In this document: positions 49,241-59,186 of the stretch, in pieces
Layout: each line of letters opens with the position of its first letter
How positions within the stretch are numbered: the first letter of the stretch is position 1
Source of the DNA: Desulfospira sp963664655
GTDB taxonomy: Bacteria; Desulfobacterota; Desulfobacteria; Desulfobacterales; Desulfobacteraceae
Length of the DNA: 64,000 nt
NCBI GenBank assembly: GCA_963664655.2
Contig: OY761554.1
Span: 4,712,001-4,776,000, forward strand
Direction of reading: 5' to 3'
Translations under genes and position numbers: made by a program
The notes under the pieces: generated by a model
The model's database searches: none
Seen by the model: only the letters and a program-made list of their open reading frames with translations
What the model was told of the DNA's origin: nothing

Positions 49241-51463
49241 TTAATCCTGTGGGCTTATAAAATTCATTTTCACAGAAATATCCTCGTTATTCTCTGTGGC
49301 CACCACTGCTTCCTGGACAATAATGGATACGGTTTCCTGATCGGTTTGATCTCCATCACTTACAGAAAAGACAATACGGTGGATTCCAACCTGATCCTCT
49401 TTCGGCGTCCAGGAAAAAAGTCTTGTTTCCGAATCAAATGATGCCCCCTCCGGTAAATTCTCAGCAGAAAAAACAAGCGTATCATACCGGTCACGATCAT
49501 CGGCCTGAATTTTAAATTGAATCAATTCTTCTGCAAGGACACGTTTTGCGCCGATGCCGTTCATTTTGGGAGAAAAGTTATCCTGACCTGACGTAGCGGT
49601 TCTAAAATGTTGCATATCAAATTCATTCTCGTTCCCAGATTCATCTGTGCTGCTTACATAGAATACAAATTGTTGGATATTTGAAATTTCTGGTAAATTT
49701 TCGAGCTTGGCCACATGGTTTCTTGTCAGGCTCAAATCGGTATATTCAGCATCAGTCCCAGACGCATATTTAATTTTATAAACAATTTCTGTTGTTGACA
49801 GTTCATCCGTATACCAGTTAATTGTTGCACTGTTCTCTGATATGTCTGTGACATGGACATCAGTAATGAGTGGTATTTGATTATCTTCGCCTGAAGGTGT
49901 TTCCACAGCAAGAATATCGCTTTCAGCACTTCGTTGATCCAATGAATCCCAGGCAATAACTTTATATTCGTAATAACCGTTCGGATTAACTCGCTCATCT
50001 GAGTAAGACGTTTCTATACTCATATCGATTGGCCATCCGTTCCTGAAAATAACATATCCGGCAAGGTGCTTATCATCAGACGCAGGGTCCCAGGTGAAAG
50101 AAACGCAATCAGATGTAATTTTTTCTGCTTTTAAATTTTGAGGCGAAGACGGCGGTTCCATATCCGGCCGGCAATAATTGTCTACAACCAAAAACACATG
50201 AATAATCGGTTTTCCCGGGGAAAAAAGGCCCTCTACTTCAGGCTCTGAAACGTATAAAATATACCGCTCATCATCAAATGCCATACCGCCGATGCCGGTA
50301 TACCGCTGAAAATGATGGCCAGCTCTTTCTATAGAATTAAACATATAGTCGTGAAGGTTGAAAACCGCATAAGGCTGAATTTCATTTGAAGTTAAATCGC
50401 CTTGTATCACTTTTGAAAACAGAACCGGATCATAAAACAGCATGGCCGAATAATCCGGATTGGAATGATATCCTTTTGAACCGTGATCATCCGGTTGCAG
50501 GTCGCCATAAGTTTCCATTCCGCTTGCAGCGGTCCGGAATCCTTTCCTGCCCCCTATAATTACTGCCTGTTTTGAATAAGAAGCCACCCAGACGCCGTCA
50601 GTCAACTCATCATTATAGCTAAAATTAAAAACACTGTAGGGGCTTTTATATCTTAAGAGTTCTACTGTATCCATAGCACTGCCGCTGTATGGTAACGCCT
50701 GTGCTGCCCAAGGTTTGACCGCATAAAGTGTCGGACCCAAACTTCCCACTCGGCATCTTCCTGCTGCAATTGTATGTCCGCTGATGTAATTTTTTGAAAA
50801 CTGTTCCGGGATTTTAAAAAGGTACCGGCTGGTAGCATTGGATGCAATATTTCCCAAATTCCAAGCACCCTGGGAATTTAATTGGGAAAAATTCAGTTCA
50901 CAGCAGCCAAAAGTCAGCTCATCATCCGGCGCGCAATAATAATTATACATAACCCAGTACAATTTGCTCAGCTTTGGCTCGTCTTGGATTTGAACCACAT
51001 GAATGTCGGATAATGTCGGCGTTGTAAGGCCTGAAGACTGCCTGCCACCGGTTATCTCCACAAATCCTTGTAATGTTGTTGCAACCGGCAACTCATCAAT
51101 ATTCTTCGTGGAAGAAACAACAGGTTTGGGAATAGAAAACTCTGAAATCATGCTCTTATCTGTTTTTCCGTGACTTATCAAAGACCCTGGGAACCCATCC
51201 TGATCACCTGTTGGATCACCGTCCGCCCTGAAAGTCATGCCCCTCCCCCCCCCATTCCATTTGGTATCACCGGAGGTTTCGTCAGGCAGCCTGAATGCGC
51301 CTAAGTAGACAAAATCGGACGATGGGTTTATCAATCCTAATGTCTCTTCATTGTTATTCGGGGAGGATACTGAAAAATTTATATCCACGCCCTGTGCCCG
51401 TAAAGGAGCAACACCGATTAGAACACTGACGGATAGTATTAAAATATGAATGACAACTTTCAT
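49241..51463 (-). CDS. Secreted beta-propeller-like / FN3 / Ig-like protein
   Basis: 740 residues with a signal peptide (about 1-23, ending LRAQG). The first ~430 residues form a region rich in Gly, Trp and Asp (YLGAFRLPDE, GGRGMTFRADGDPTGDQDGFPGSL), which I take for a propeller-like domain by pattern only. Two FN3-type domains (about 435-525, 530-615) and a He_PIG Ig-like domain (about 630-720, ASFDSETRLFSWTPKEDQVG) follow. Probably extracellular, possibly carbohydrate-binding. It shares the SWTPKEDQVG-type Ig module with the giant protein at 42436. It lies 66 bp downstream of the DUF4091 gene in the same orientation. Confidence 0.75.
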   Translation of the reverse strand: MKVVIHILILSVSVLIGVAPLRAQGVDINFSVSSPNNNEETLGLINPSSDFVYLGAFRLPDETSGDTKWNGGGRGMTFRADGDPTGDQDGFPGSLISHGKTDKSMISEFSIPKPVVSSTKNIDELPVATTLQGFVEITGGRQSSGLTTPTLSDIHVVQIQDEPKLSKLYWVMYNYYCAPDDELTFGCCELNFSQLNSQGAWNLGNIASNATSRYLFKIPEQFSKNYISGHTIAAGRCRVGSLGPTLYAVKPWAAQALPYSGSAMDTVELLRYKSPYSVFNFSYNDELTDGVWVASYSKQAVIIGGRKGFRTAASGMETYGDLQPDDHGSKGYHSNPDYSAMLFYDPVLFSKVIQGDLTSNEIQPYAVFNLHDYMFNSIERAGHHFQRYTGIGGMAFDDERYILYVSEPEVEGLFSPGKPIIHVFLVVDNYCRPDMEPPSSPQNLKAEKITSDCVSFTWDPASDDKHLAGYVIFRNGWPIDMSIETSYSDERVNPNGYYEYKVIAWDSLDQRSAESDILAVETPSGEDNQIPLITDVHVTDISENSATINWYTDELSTTEIVYKIKYASGTDAEYTDLSLTRNHVAKLENLPEISNIQQFVFYVSSTDESGNENEFDMQHFRTATSGQDNFSPKMNGIGAKRVLAEELIQFKIQADDRDRYDTLVFSAENLPEGASFDSETRLFSWTPKEDQVGIHRIVFSVSDGDQTDQETVSIIVQEAVVATENNEDISVKMNFISPQD

Positions 51464-51529
51464 TTTTACATTCTCCCGGAAATTCGTACTTTATTTCATT
51501 TTAATGTGCCGAAATAAATTAAAGCGAAT

Positions 51530-54517
51530 TTAATCAAAACCCTTGCCATGGGTTTCCAGCAGCGGCTGAAACCTATCACCATCCGGCACACAGGAGATAA
51601 CATCTGGTTTTGGGGAAACATATCCTAAATCCGGAATCTGTGTCATATCAAACGTTGATAACGATCGTTCAACAATGGATCGTTTATAAAAGGGGGCACA
51701 TTTGGAAATGGCCTCCCCAAGCACACATCTCATCTTCCATAAATCTATTGGGCCAATGGCATTAAACCGGATCGTTCCTGCATCGGAAAATGAATTTTTA
51801 ACCACAGTACTTTCTCCATCAAGAATATCCATAAGCCACGTTCTGATGCAATCCTGGGGAATATTAAAAATCATTTTCAAAATTGACAAATACTCCACAT
51901 CCTGCTGCCCCCTGCGAAACGCCTTCAATCTGACAGACGGGATTGAACCGTTTTTATCAGGATAGAATAAGGATGTTGCTTTTCCCTGAATCCATGTGCC
52001 TTCATCTCCAATGGTCTGCCAGGGCAGTACCCCTGTTGCTCCCTTAGACCACGCAAAAAGGCTCCATAGAACCGGCTGCAAATTAGAATCATCAATGGCA
52101 TTCGCGGTCCCATATTCAGCAAAATAAGATTTATGATACAGGGATTCATCTTTTTTCATTCTCAATTTCTGAGCATTATTCCCGCCAATATATTCTATAT
52201 CAATAACGCCTTTGAGCAGGTCCCGCTCATATTGGATATAGGAAATATCTCCCCGATACCAGACTTTTGCATTCCCTTTCACAGGCTCAACCGCGGATTT
52301 CCACAACAGCCCGAACCATCGAAGCGCCCAGAAGTCCTGGGTATTCACGGGCTCATCAAACAGCCAGGGCGCAGAACTCTTATTCTCTTTTTTCCGGTAA
52401 TATATTTTATTGTTAAGGTAAAATTGGAAATTGGTATTAAACCATTTTTTTTCATTAAGATGAGAGACAAAAAGGGCAAAGGCGGTTTGCAGTTTCTTAG
52501 GGTATTCCGGTTCAAATGCCTCATCTGCCCAATAAGAAGGCCGATAATATTGAAACAGATTTACAGGCCAGTTTTCATTAAAAGGAAGATACATGACATC
52601 AACCGGTTCTCCCTTCCTGGGCATGTCTTTAAATGCTGACCCGTCCAACAGAGGGCCTACCATCTTGTCCCAGTGACGCCATTCAAACCTGTCTTTTTCC
52701 CACACAGGAGCAAATGAAGGGACACCGTCCCATCCATAGGGTAGTCTGTTTATACAGGTACGATGCTCATGGGCCAGTCGGTAGTAATCATATCCTTTAA
52801 AAGGCGTAACCGTTGCATAAGCATTCATTTCAGGTATAAATGAAAGCTTGTTTGGAAGGGTAAAGTCCCACACCATCAAATCAACATCCAATGCCAGGGT
52901 GTCATTTCCCGACTGCATTAAAACCACACCCTTCTTTAAGCCTGGAGTTATATTATGCGGGATGTAGACTTCCAGTACTAAAGAATGGTTTTTCTGACCT
53001 TTTACACATAGTTTTCCGACTGTTGATGGAATGGAAAATTCACCAGATGATGGAGCCAGCGGATCCGGAAGTATATTAAATTTATTGTCTTTATTTTTTA
53101 CTTTTACATATCCAAACTCGTATAATTTCGTATTTAAAGATACTTTATCCTCAAAATTATATTTAACAAATATATTATTACCACGGCCTTCAACATTTAA
53201 CTGAAAGGAGACATGTTCATTTCTTGCCCCATAAAGCCGGATTCTTTTTTGCTCCCCTGAGAAAATATGGTTTCCACCTTTATATCCCTTGACTTGAACC
53301 GGTATCATCCGACCTGATACAGGATCAATTTTATCCAGCACATCAACAACACAAACCTTAAGGTTCCCAAGAGCCGGAAGAACCGTATTGGGGGAAAAGG
53401 CCTGAACAGTAACAGCAGGAAGGCTTGTCGGATTTGGCCCCGATGACAGTTTGACCTTTTGCTTAAAAGCCTTGCTTATATTGCCTGCACCATCAACGGA
53501 ACGGATCTGCAACGCTATGGTTTGACCGGGAGCAAGGGGCAAATCCTGAATATGCATTTTAACCGGCTTGCAGTACTCTCCCGCCATAGGAATTAAATAC
53601 CTGGGAACCTTCTTTTTGAGTCCGCCATAAAAATAATCTACATAAAAACCGATTGTTCTGCTTCCCCCGGCATCCTTGGGTGTATTCCATGAAACCACTG
53701 CTTCACCGGCAGGAAAATTATTCGTCTCAACCGTCAACGATGACACTGGCTCAGGCGGTTCGGAGTCGTCCCCATCTGTCCAGATTTCAATCCAAGGGGC
53801 GTATTTTATTTTTTCTTTGCTGTAGCAGAAACGGTTGGGAAAGTATGAATATTTAAATTCTCCATTTTTCAATGACCAGATATTGCCTACCTCATCAAAC
53901 ACGCAAAACCCATGACTGATTCCTGCAACTCTGCTAGAGACTACCTTTGGGTCAACGGCACAGGTCTGCCAGCCGGACAAATCAGGCAAGGAACTTTCCG
54001 CAAACCTCCATATAGTATTCCCCCGGCCAAAAACGACATCCAATATTGTACTTCCAGAGTATGCCCAATCTTTTTCCAGGGATTTTGCCTGGATAAAACA
54101 GGCACTCCCCTGCTGGGGATGGTATTTTTTTGAGGTTCCCTCACGCCATTCACTGGCCAAGCTTGAAACACCTAGTCGGGTAAAAATCGATTTACCAGAA
54201 GACAAGGGCTTAAAATGAAGCAATGCGCCAGTTATGATCTTTCCTCTCAGTGGCAAGGCATCAATATCTAAAAGAATAAATTCCTGCTGTCCCTTCAGCT
54301 TCAGCTCCCCTGAGCCTCCATTGTTGCTGTTTTGTTCGTCTTGTACGCTGGAAACCCACGTATCCCTTGTAATTTTAAACTGTTCACTTTGTCCTTTGGG
54401 CGGCCAAGCTGATTCTGCTATGATTAACGGCTGGGGCCACAAAACTGTTTGTGCCACAAATAAAAAAAGCCCGGTGAGGGCATTTTTAAACAATCTGTTT
54501 TTCTTACAGATAAACAC
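51530..54517 (-). CDS. Secreted DUF4091 / DNRLRE-domain carbohydrate-active-like protein
   Basis: 995 residues with a signal sequence (about 10-34). An N-terminal DNRLRE-type beta-sandwich (about 45-200; LLDIDALPLRGKIITGALLHF) is followed by an FN3-like domain (about 250-350) and a long (beta/alpha)-type region with a C-terminal DUF4091 section (VLWSLFAWSKGATGVLPWQ, RLKAFRRGQQDVEYL). DUF4091 proteins resemble glycoside hydrolases and are found in polysaccharide-utilisation contexts; activity here is not demonstrated. The DNRLRE domain is shared with the next gene upstream (PL14-like), suggesting both act on one surface polymer. Gap to that gene is 12 bp. Confidence 0.78.
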   Translation of the reverse strand: MFICKKNRLFKNALTGLFLFVAQTVLWPQPLIIAESAWPPKGQSEQFKITRDTWVSSVQDEQNSNNGGSGELKLKGQQEFILLDIDALPLRGKIITGALLHFKPLSSGKSIFTRLGVSSLASEWREGTSKKYHPQQGSACFIQAKSLEKDWAYSGSTILDVVFGRGNTIWRFAESSLPDLSGWQTCAVDPKVVSSRVAGISHGFCVFDEVGNIWSLKNGEFKYSYFPNRFCYSKEKIKYAPWIEIWTDGDDSEPPEPVSSLTVETNNFPAGEAVVSWNTPKDAGGSRTIGFYVDYFYGGLKKKVPRYLIPMAGEYCKPVKMHIQDLPLAPGQTIALQIRSVDGAGNISKAFKQKVKLSSGPNPTSLPAVTVQAFSPNTVLPALGNLKVCVVDVLDKIDPVSGRMIPVQVKGYKGGNHIFSGEQKRIRLYGARNEHVSFQLNVEGRGNNIFVKYNFEDKVSLNTKLYEFGYVKVKNKDNKFNILPDPLAPSSGEFSIPSTVGKLCVKGQKNHSLVLEVYIPHNITPGLKKGVVLMQSGNDTLALDVDLMVWDFTLPNKLSFIPEMNAYATVTPFKGYDYYRLAHEHRTCINRLPYGWDGVPSFAPVWEKDRFEWRHWDKMVGPLLDGSAFKDMPRKGEPVDVMYLPFNENWPVNLFQYYRPSYWADEAFEPEYPKKLQTAFALFVSHLNEKKWFNTNFQFYLNNKIYYRKKENKSSAPWLFDEPVNTQDFWALRWFGLLWKSAVEPVKGNAKVWYRGDISYIQYERDLLKGVIDIEYIGGNNAQKLRMKKDESLYHKSYFAEYGTANAIDDSNLQPVLWSLFAWSKGATGVLPWQTIGDEGTWIQGKATSLFYPDKNGSIPSVRLKAFRRGQQDVEYLSILKMIFNIPQDCIRTWLMDILDGESTVVKNSFSDAGTIRFNAIGPIDLWKMRCVLGEAISKCAPFYKRSIVERSLSTFDMTQIPDLGYVSPKPDVISCVPDGDRFQPLLETHGKGFD

Positions 54518-54529
54518 AGCTAAAACTTC

Positions 54530-56074
54530 CTAACGATTCAAATTCACAGGCCCAATGTATTTTCGCGCGATCACCACATTATCAATATACATATGCTGAT
54601 CATATGGAGAAACAGGCTGTCCCCCGTGGTACAATGAAAGAACTATTTCTTCTATTTTCAGATCATAGGTGTGACGAAACAATATATCCTTTTTTTCAAA
54701 GACCTGGTATCCACCCACCCAGGCTTTTAGAATGCCGTTTTTAATTCCCGGTGAATTCAACTTCACATATTGTTCAATGCAATACCACTTGTTATTAACC
54801 GGGAACCCTAATTTTCCCGGAGACCAGACCCATTCATTTCCATATTTACTAGGCTGGTCTGCAGCATAACAATAATTCCCGATTGGGGTCATGCCAAACA
54901 AGGGGTTTCTTTTTTCCTGGATAGTCGGTAAAAACATTCCCCTAGATGACCATCCGTCATATCCGTTTGGCTTCCGTCCCCCCCAACCAGCCTTACCATA
55001 TGTACCTAAAAATCCGGGCAGCTTTCCGCCGTAAACAGACTGATTCCAACTATTACCCAGACGCAAATAGTATCTAAAAAACAACTCATCAGGTTCATGA
55101 CCTGTTTTCTTTAAAAATTTATATTTAATTACTGAGCCCCAATGATCGCCACGAGTAAGCCACAGTCTCAAAGCTTTTCCTGAAAACGGTACAAATCTAT
55201 TGGTTTCATCAGAGGAGACAATATCAAAATTGTGTTCTGCCAAAGACCACTTTTTTAAACAATTTTTAGCTTCAAAATCGGCGGCAAAAATTACATCTTT
55301 ATTATTTATAATTCCCTGGTCTTGACTATAATTATAGGCTATCCCAAGCTGTATATCTTCTGGAAAAAAGTTCCCACCGGGATCAGACCTGAATATGCCT
55401 ATCAAAATATTGCTTGAACCATACTGGGCAAATGTGGTCAGAACCAATGAAGCACTTTTAAAAGACTGAGCAGATATTCCTTCAAGTGAAAAACGAATTA
55501 ATATGTTTTTAATCTTTGGCTCGCCTTCTAAAATCAAAACATCACTTTTCCCACCGACACTTTGATAGGTTGAAGAATCAAGATATGTATCAGCTTCAGC
55601 TTCTATAACTATTTGTTTTCCCTTATCCGTTAAAATCGCCAACCGGGGAGTATATTGCCTCTCTTTTTTATATTCACGGCTCCAAAAATGATAAGACCCT
55701 TTACCGGCAACAGCATGCAGGAAAAAACCCTGACTTTTAATCTTTCCACTCAACCACTCTTTTACAAGATCCGTCACATCCCATTCCACCTTCTGAGTAG
55801 AATCAGAATCTTTTATAAATGCCTGAGAGTAAGGAGATAACCCTTGACACATCCCCGTGGCATCAATCCAGTCTCCCATGAAATTTTTCCAGGCCAGCCT
55901 CGCACCCAGGTTATAATAATCCCTGCTGGCACCGTCTTTTTTTTCAGGGCCTCCTTCTGCCCACTGGTTGTAATTTGCAAAGGCACTATTACATATCAGC
56001 AAAAAAAATATGGCGATGGTAATAATATAATTTTTCCAGTTTCGCCTATCATTTGTTTTAGTCGTTCCGGTCAT
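54530..56074 (-). CDS. Secreted PL14-like polysaccharide lyase with DNRLRE domain
   Basis: 514 residues with a signal peptide (about 16-33). The N-terminal part has two short DNRLRE-like sandwiches (WDVTDLVKEWLSGK, FFLHAV, EAEADTYLDSSTYQSVGG). The C-terminal ~250 residues match alginate-lyase-like family PL14 patterns: ELFFRYYLRLG, GGKLPGFLG, WYCIEQYVKLN and DNVVIARKYIG. It could trim an acidic exopolysaccharide made by the cluster. Its start is 2 bp after the ATP-grasp gene stop, so both are in one operon with the downstream DUF4091 gene. The PL14 assignment rests on motif memory. Confidence 0.76.
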   Translation of the reverse strand: MTGTTKTNDRRNWKNYIITIAIFFLLICNSAFANYNQWAEGGPEKKDGASRDYYNLGARLAWKNFMGDWIDATGMCQGLSPYSQAFIKDSDSTQKVEWDVTDLVKEWLSGKIKSQGFFLHAVAGKGSYHFWSREYKKERQYTPRLAILTDKGKQIVIEAEADTYLDSSTYQSVGGKSDVLILEGEPKIKNILIRFSLEGISAQSFKSASLVLTTFAQYGSSNILIGIFRSDPGGNFFPEDIQLGIAYNYSQDQGIINNKDVIFAADFEAKNCLKKWSLAEHNFDIVSSDETNRFVPFSGKALRLWLTRGDHWGSVIKYKFLKKTGHEPDELFFRYYLRLGNSWNQSVYGGKLPGFLGTYGKAGWGGRKPNGYDGWSSRGMFLPTIQEKRNPLFGMTPIGNYCYAADQPSKYGNEWVWSPGKLGFPVNNKWYCIEQYVKLNSPGIKNGILKAWVGGYQVFEKKDILFRHTYDLKIEEIVLSLYHGGQPVSPYDQHMYIDNVVIARKYIGPVNLNR

Positions 56075-56076
56075 AA

Positions 56077-57360
56077 TTATTTTCTCAAAGCTTTTTTTAT
56101 AATTTTCAAAGGAATCAACAAATTTTTCTTTCTAAAGCAATACATCTTTAAAAATCTTGACAAGAGGACTATGAAGGGAAGGGGATCATCCCATGCCAGG
56201 AACGCATACTCTTTCTTTCCTTTTAAAGAACAAAAAATTTCATGGAGAGTCAACCTTTTTTGGGCCAGGTATCCATCCGGAGAAAACACTGCTAAAAAAT
56301 CCCTGGTAATTTCAATCCAAAGGATTTTTTCTTTCACTGGAAAAATTTCAGCAATTCTCTGCCCTAAAATCTCTTTATAGGCCATAAATTCCATGTTCAT
56401 TCCACAGCGGGCGGACAGACGAGTCTGTGTGGTGGACCTGGCATTTATTTCTACAAGCTTAAGAATTCCATCGCTTTGATCCCTTTGTATTTCAGCTTCT
56501 GCAAATCCGGTATAGCCGATTGATTTAAGGCATTGCACCGCCAAATTTACGGCACCCGCTTCCCACACCGTAAAACAGGAACTGGCATTCCCAAAGTCAA
56601 TTGGCTGGATCCGAAGTTTTTGATAACAACATGCTGCTTTAAGGTTTGAATTCCGATCAAAATACATATTAACGAGATACCGTTCCGTCCCTATGAGCTC
56701 TTTTTGAACAATAATATCGTCTTCTTCGCAGGACACTTTCCGATACACGTCAACAAGTTCTTCTGCCGAACTTGCTTTAAGACATTTGTTGCCAAACTTG
56801 GCCACAAACGATGTAGACTGAACTGGCTTTAAAATGCAGGGATAGTCCAGTTTCTGACTGATTTTCCTGACTTCGGCCATGTTCTCCGGGACATCGGTTT
56901 TTGCATGGGGGATACCAAACTTGCAAAGGGTATCGTAAAATCGAATTTTATCCACCAGAATCTCAACAACCTTGATAGGGGCCATTGGAAGGTGAAAATA
57001 CGCCTCAAGTTTTTTCCTGTGGCGAAGAACACACATAAGCTGGAGATCCCCGGATACAAACATGACCGGTTTTAATTTGCACCCCCTGCCTACAGCCACC
57101 AGAAAAGATATAAATTGTTCTTCAAAATCTTTATAATCAGGGCAAATCATTCTTTTTGCATATCGTGACAGAAAGGTAATATTTTGCCGTTTACTGTCTA
57201 TGGATAGAACAGGGATATTTTCCCTGCCCAGGTTAAGAACAATACCATAGCCATTGGAATCTCCAGAGTTTAAAACAACAGCACCAGGTCTGTTTCTTTT
57301 ACAGGCCAAATCATTAAAAAAGGAGAGGGTTTTCAAATCATTCATATTGAAGGTTTTCAT
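56077..57360 (-). CDS. ATP-grasp carboxylate-amine ligase
   Basis: 427 residues, cytoplasmic. A pre-ATP-grasp Rossmann-like part (about 25-120), then the ATP-grasp core: DKIRFYDTLCKFGIPHAKT, YPCILKPVQST, the hinge IIVQKELIG and metal ligands in ILKLVEINARSTTQT (E-x-N). Such enzymes ligate a carboxylate to an amine; in polysaccharide clusters they may attach amino acids to sugars. A hydrophobic, basic C-terminus (LPFIVLLSRFLKMYCF) suggests membrane association. It is followed after 2 bp by the PL14-like gene and preceded by a decayed repeat. Confidence 0.87.
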   Translation of the reverse strand: MKTFNMNDLKTLSFFNDLACKRNRPGAVVLNSGDSNGYGIVLNLGRENIPVLSIDSKRQNITFLSRYAKRMICPDYKDFEEQFISFLVAVGRGCKLKPVMFVSGDLQLMCVLRHRKKLEAYFHLPMAPIKVVEILVDKIRFYDTLCKFGIPHAKTDVPENMAEVRKISQKLDYPCILKPVQSTSFVAKFGNKCLKASSAEELVDVYRKVSCEEDDIIVQKELIGTERYLVNMYFDRNSNLKAACCYQKLRIQPIDFGNASSCFTVWEAGAVNLAVQCLKSIGYTGFAEAEIQRDQSDGILKLVEINARSTTQTRLSARCGMNMEFMAYKEILGQRIAEIFPVKEKILWIEITRDFLAVFSPDGYLAQKRLTLHEIFCSLKGKKEYAFLAWDDPLPFIVLLSRFLKMYCFRKKNLLIPLKIIKKALRK

Positions 57361-57440
57361 TAAGACGCCCTATCAGAGGTATAATTATCAGAAAGCTGTT
57401 TTTATTCTAAAGCATAGTTGATTAGTTGTATTTTTTTCGT

Positions 57441-57489
57441 GCTTTGTTGTGAATCGTTCTTGATTAATAATCCAGGCGGTTTGTGGCTG
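57441..57489. repeat. Decayed double-hairpin repeat, copy 3
   Basis: TTGTTGTGAATCGTTCTTG and AATCCAGGCGGT align with the second hairpin of copies 1 and 2 (TTGTTGTGGACGGTTCTTG, AACCCAAGCCGTCC). The first hairpin is lost. It lies between GT2 and the ATP-grasp gene. Confidence 0.55.
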
Positions 57490-58407
57490 TTATTTAGTTG
57501 GTATGATCGCAACAAACCTTGCCATACTGTAAATGGTAAATAAAAAAAATATGGGGAAAATTTTAAATGAGATCCCTATGCGTTTAATAACTTTAAGGGT
57601 CTGAAGTATTGGCGGCAAAAAAAATATAAACAATGATAACATCATTATTTTAAAGGAGAATAGTCCGGTTCCGATCAAAAACAATATGATGCTTGCTCCT
57701 GTTACTAAAGGAAAAGACAGGCTGGGAATCTCCTGAAGTTTTAACCCATGATTGAAAAACCCTCTGAAATTATCAGCACCATGCCATTTTTCTTTATTGA
57801 AAAACTCTTTTATTGTTTTGGGTTCTCTTAAATGAAAGATTTTTACATCAGGGTCATTAACCATTTTCCATGATCGTGAAATTCGGTATCCGATATCCGC
57901 ATCTTCACAGGTTATAAGACCAGGATCAAACCCGTTCACCTGCTCAAAAGCCACCTTTTTTACGATAAAGTTGCTTGACGAAAGCCAGTTGGTATATCCT
58001 TTTTTGGGAATCTGCTTCATTAATGACCATGTCTTCTCAATCCAAGAGGTATCTGTTTCAGGAATTTCCGGTTTTGATCCTACAGCCGCTACCGTTTTAT
58101 CCTTCAACACTTTTACAGCATTGATAAGCCAATCCTTATCCGGAACACAGTCTGCATCAATAAAAGCAAAAATTTCACCATTGGCGGCTTGTGCTCCTTT
58201 GTTGCGTAATTCACCTATGTTTCCTTGTCTGACATCAATGACCATTGCACCATTGCTTCGGGATACAAGCTTGGTTTGATCTGTAGACCCATTATCAACT
58301 ACAATTACTTCAAGCTTGGTTTGGTCAAAATTTAGAGCAGAAATTCCCTGTAAGCATTTTCCAATGTACGCTTCCTCATTTTTTGCAGGGATAATAATTG
58401 AAATCAT
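57490..58407 (-). CDS. Family 2 glycosyltransferase, membrane-anchored
   Basis: 305 residues. GT-A fold: SIIIPAKNEEAYIGKCLQ at the N-terminus, VVDNGSTDQT, the DxD-type FIDADCVPD and the downstream EDADIGYR acceptor motif. Two C-terminal hydrophobic segments (about 225-300) anchor it in the inner membrane. It transfers a sugar from a nucleotide donor during polysaccharide assembly. Its start is 7 bp after the ChbG-like gene stop, so both belong to one operon. Confidence 0.92.
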   Translation of the reverse strand: MISIIIPAKNEEAYIGKCLQGISALNFDQTKLEVIVVDNGSTDQTKLVSRSNGAMVIDVRQGNIGELRNKGAQAANGEIFAFIDADCVPDKDWLINAVKVLKDKTVAAVGSKPEIPETDTSWIEKTWSLMKQIPKKGYTNWLSSSNFIVKKVAFEQVNGFDPGLITCEDADIGYRISRSWKMVNDPDVKIFHLREPKTIKEFFNKEKWHGADNFRGFFNHGLKLQEIPSLSFPLVTGASIILFLIGTGLFSFKIMMLSLFIFFLPPILQTLKVIKRIGISFKIFPIFFLFTIYSMARFVAIIPTK

Positions 58408-58414
58408 GACAGGA

Positions 58415-59185
58415 TCATAATTGATTGAAATTAATTAAAGTTGTTTCAAAGGGCATGTCATCTCGCCAATTTGTTTTCAGCAAATCATTCTCCTTTTTAT
58501 AATTCTTATTTCCAGGATGTGTCATCAACTCAACCGTGTTATAACGTATTAGGGTCGAATCAATTTTTGCACGATCATAAAAAGTCAAGAAATCAGTGAA
58601 ACCATCGGTAATTTTTACCGGCGGAAACATTTTAAGCGCATAATGCCAAAAAAGCTTCTTGGTTTTGCTTAATACTCTCATCTCTTGGGTGCTAATCGGA
58701 TAGATATTCCTGCATGTTCTGATTCTTCGTATTCCATATTTTATTTGTAGTTTTTTTAAAACTACAAATAAAGAGGGGAATGTATGGACATGTTCATGGG
58801 AATCTATATGGCTGATCTGACGATTATATTTGAGCACTCTCTCAATTTGTGCACTCCATTCTTGAAAAATAGCCGACTGAGTATCCTTGTTTAAATAAAT
58901 GGTTTTGGTTTTAATATTTTGACAAAAATGACCTTCCGCATTCAACAATGGTTTCAAATCTTTATTTTTTGTTAACGGGCTGTGATCCGTTAAATTCAAA
59001 TGCACGCCTATGCAACTTCGTTTATCTTTTGGAAGGCTGCTTAATGCATACCTGAATTTGGGGGCATTGGAAATAATTGAGGCAGAGGACACAAAACCAT
59101 TTTTAATCATGTGTAAAATACTATCTGTTGATTTTAAATTACCCAAATCATCGGCGTTAAGTATAATACGAACTGATTTTTTCAC
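58415..59185 (-). CDS. ChbG/YdjC-family carbohydrate deacetylase
   Basis: About 256 residues from a GTG at 59185, one base after the FkbH-like stop; a TTG at 59206 is the alternative. YdjC motifs: IILNADDLG (metal Asp), GVHLNLT (His) and HIDSHEHVHTFP (His). These enzymes deacetylate N-acetylated sugars through a divalent metal. In an exopolysaccharide operon it probably tailors the sugar substrate or polymer. Tightly spaced with its neighbours. Confidence 0.9.
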   Translation of the reverse strand: MKKSVRIILNADDLGNLKSTDSILHMIKNGFVSSASIISNAPKFRYALSSLPKDKRSCIGVHLNLTDHSPLTKNKDLKPLLNAEGHFCQNIKTKTIYLNKDTQSAIFQEWSAQIERVLKYNRQISHIDSHEHVHTFPSLFVVLKKLQIKYGIRRIRTCRNIYPISTQEMRVLSKTKKLFWHYALKMFPPVKITDGFTDFLTFYDRAKIDSTLIRYNTVELMTHPGNKNYKKENDLLKTNWRDDMPFETTLINFNQL

Positions 59186-59186
59186 A

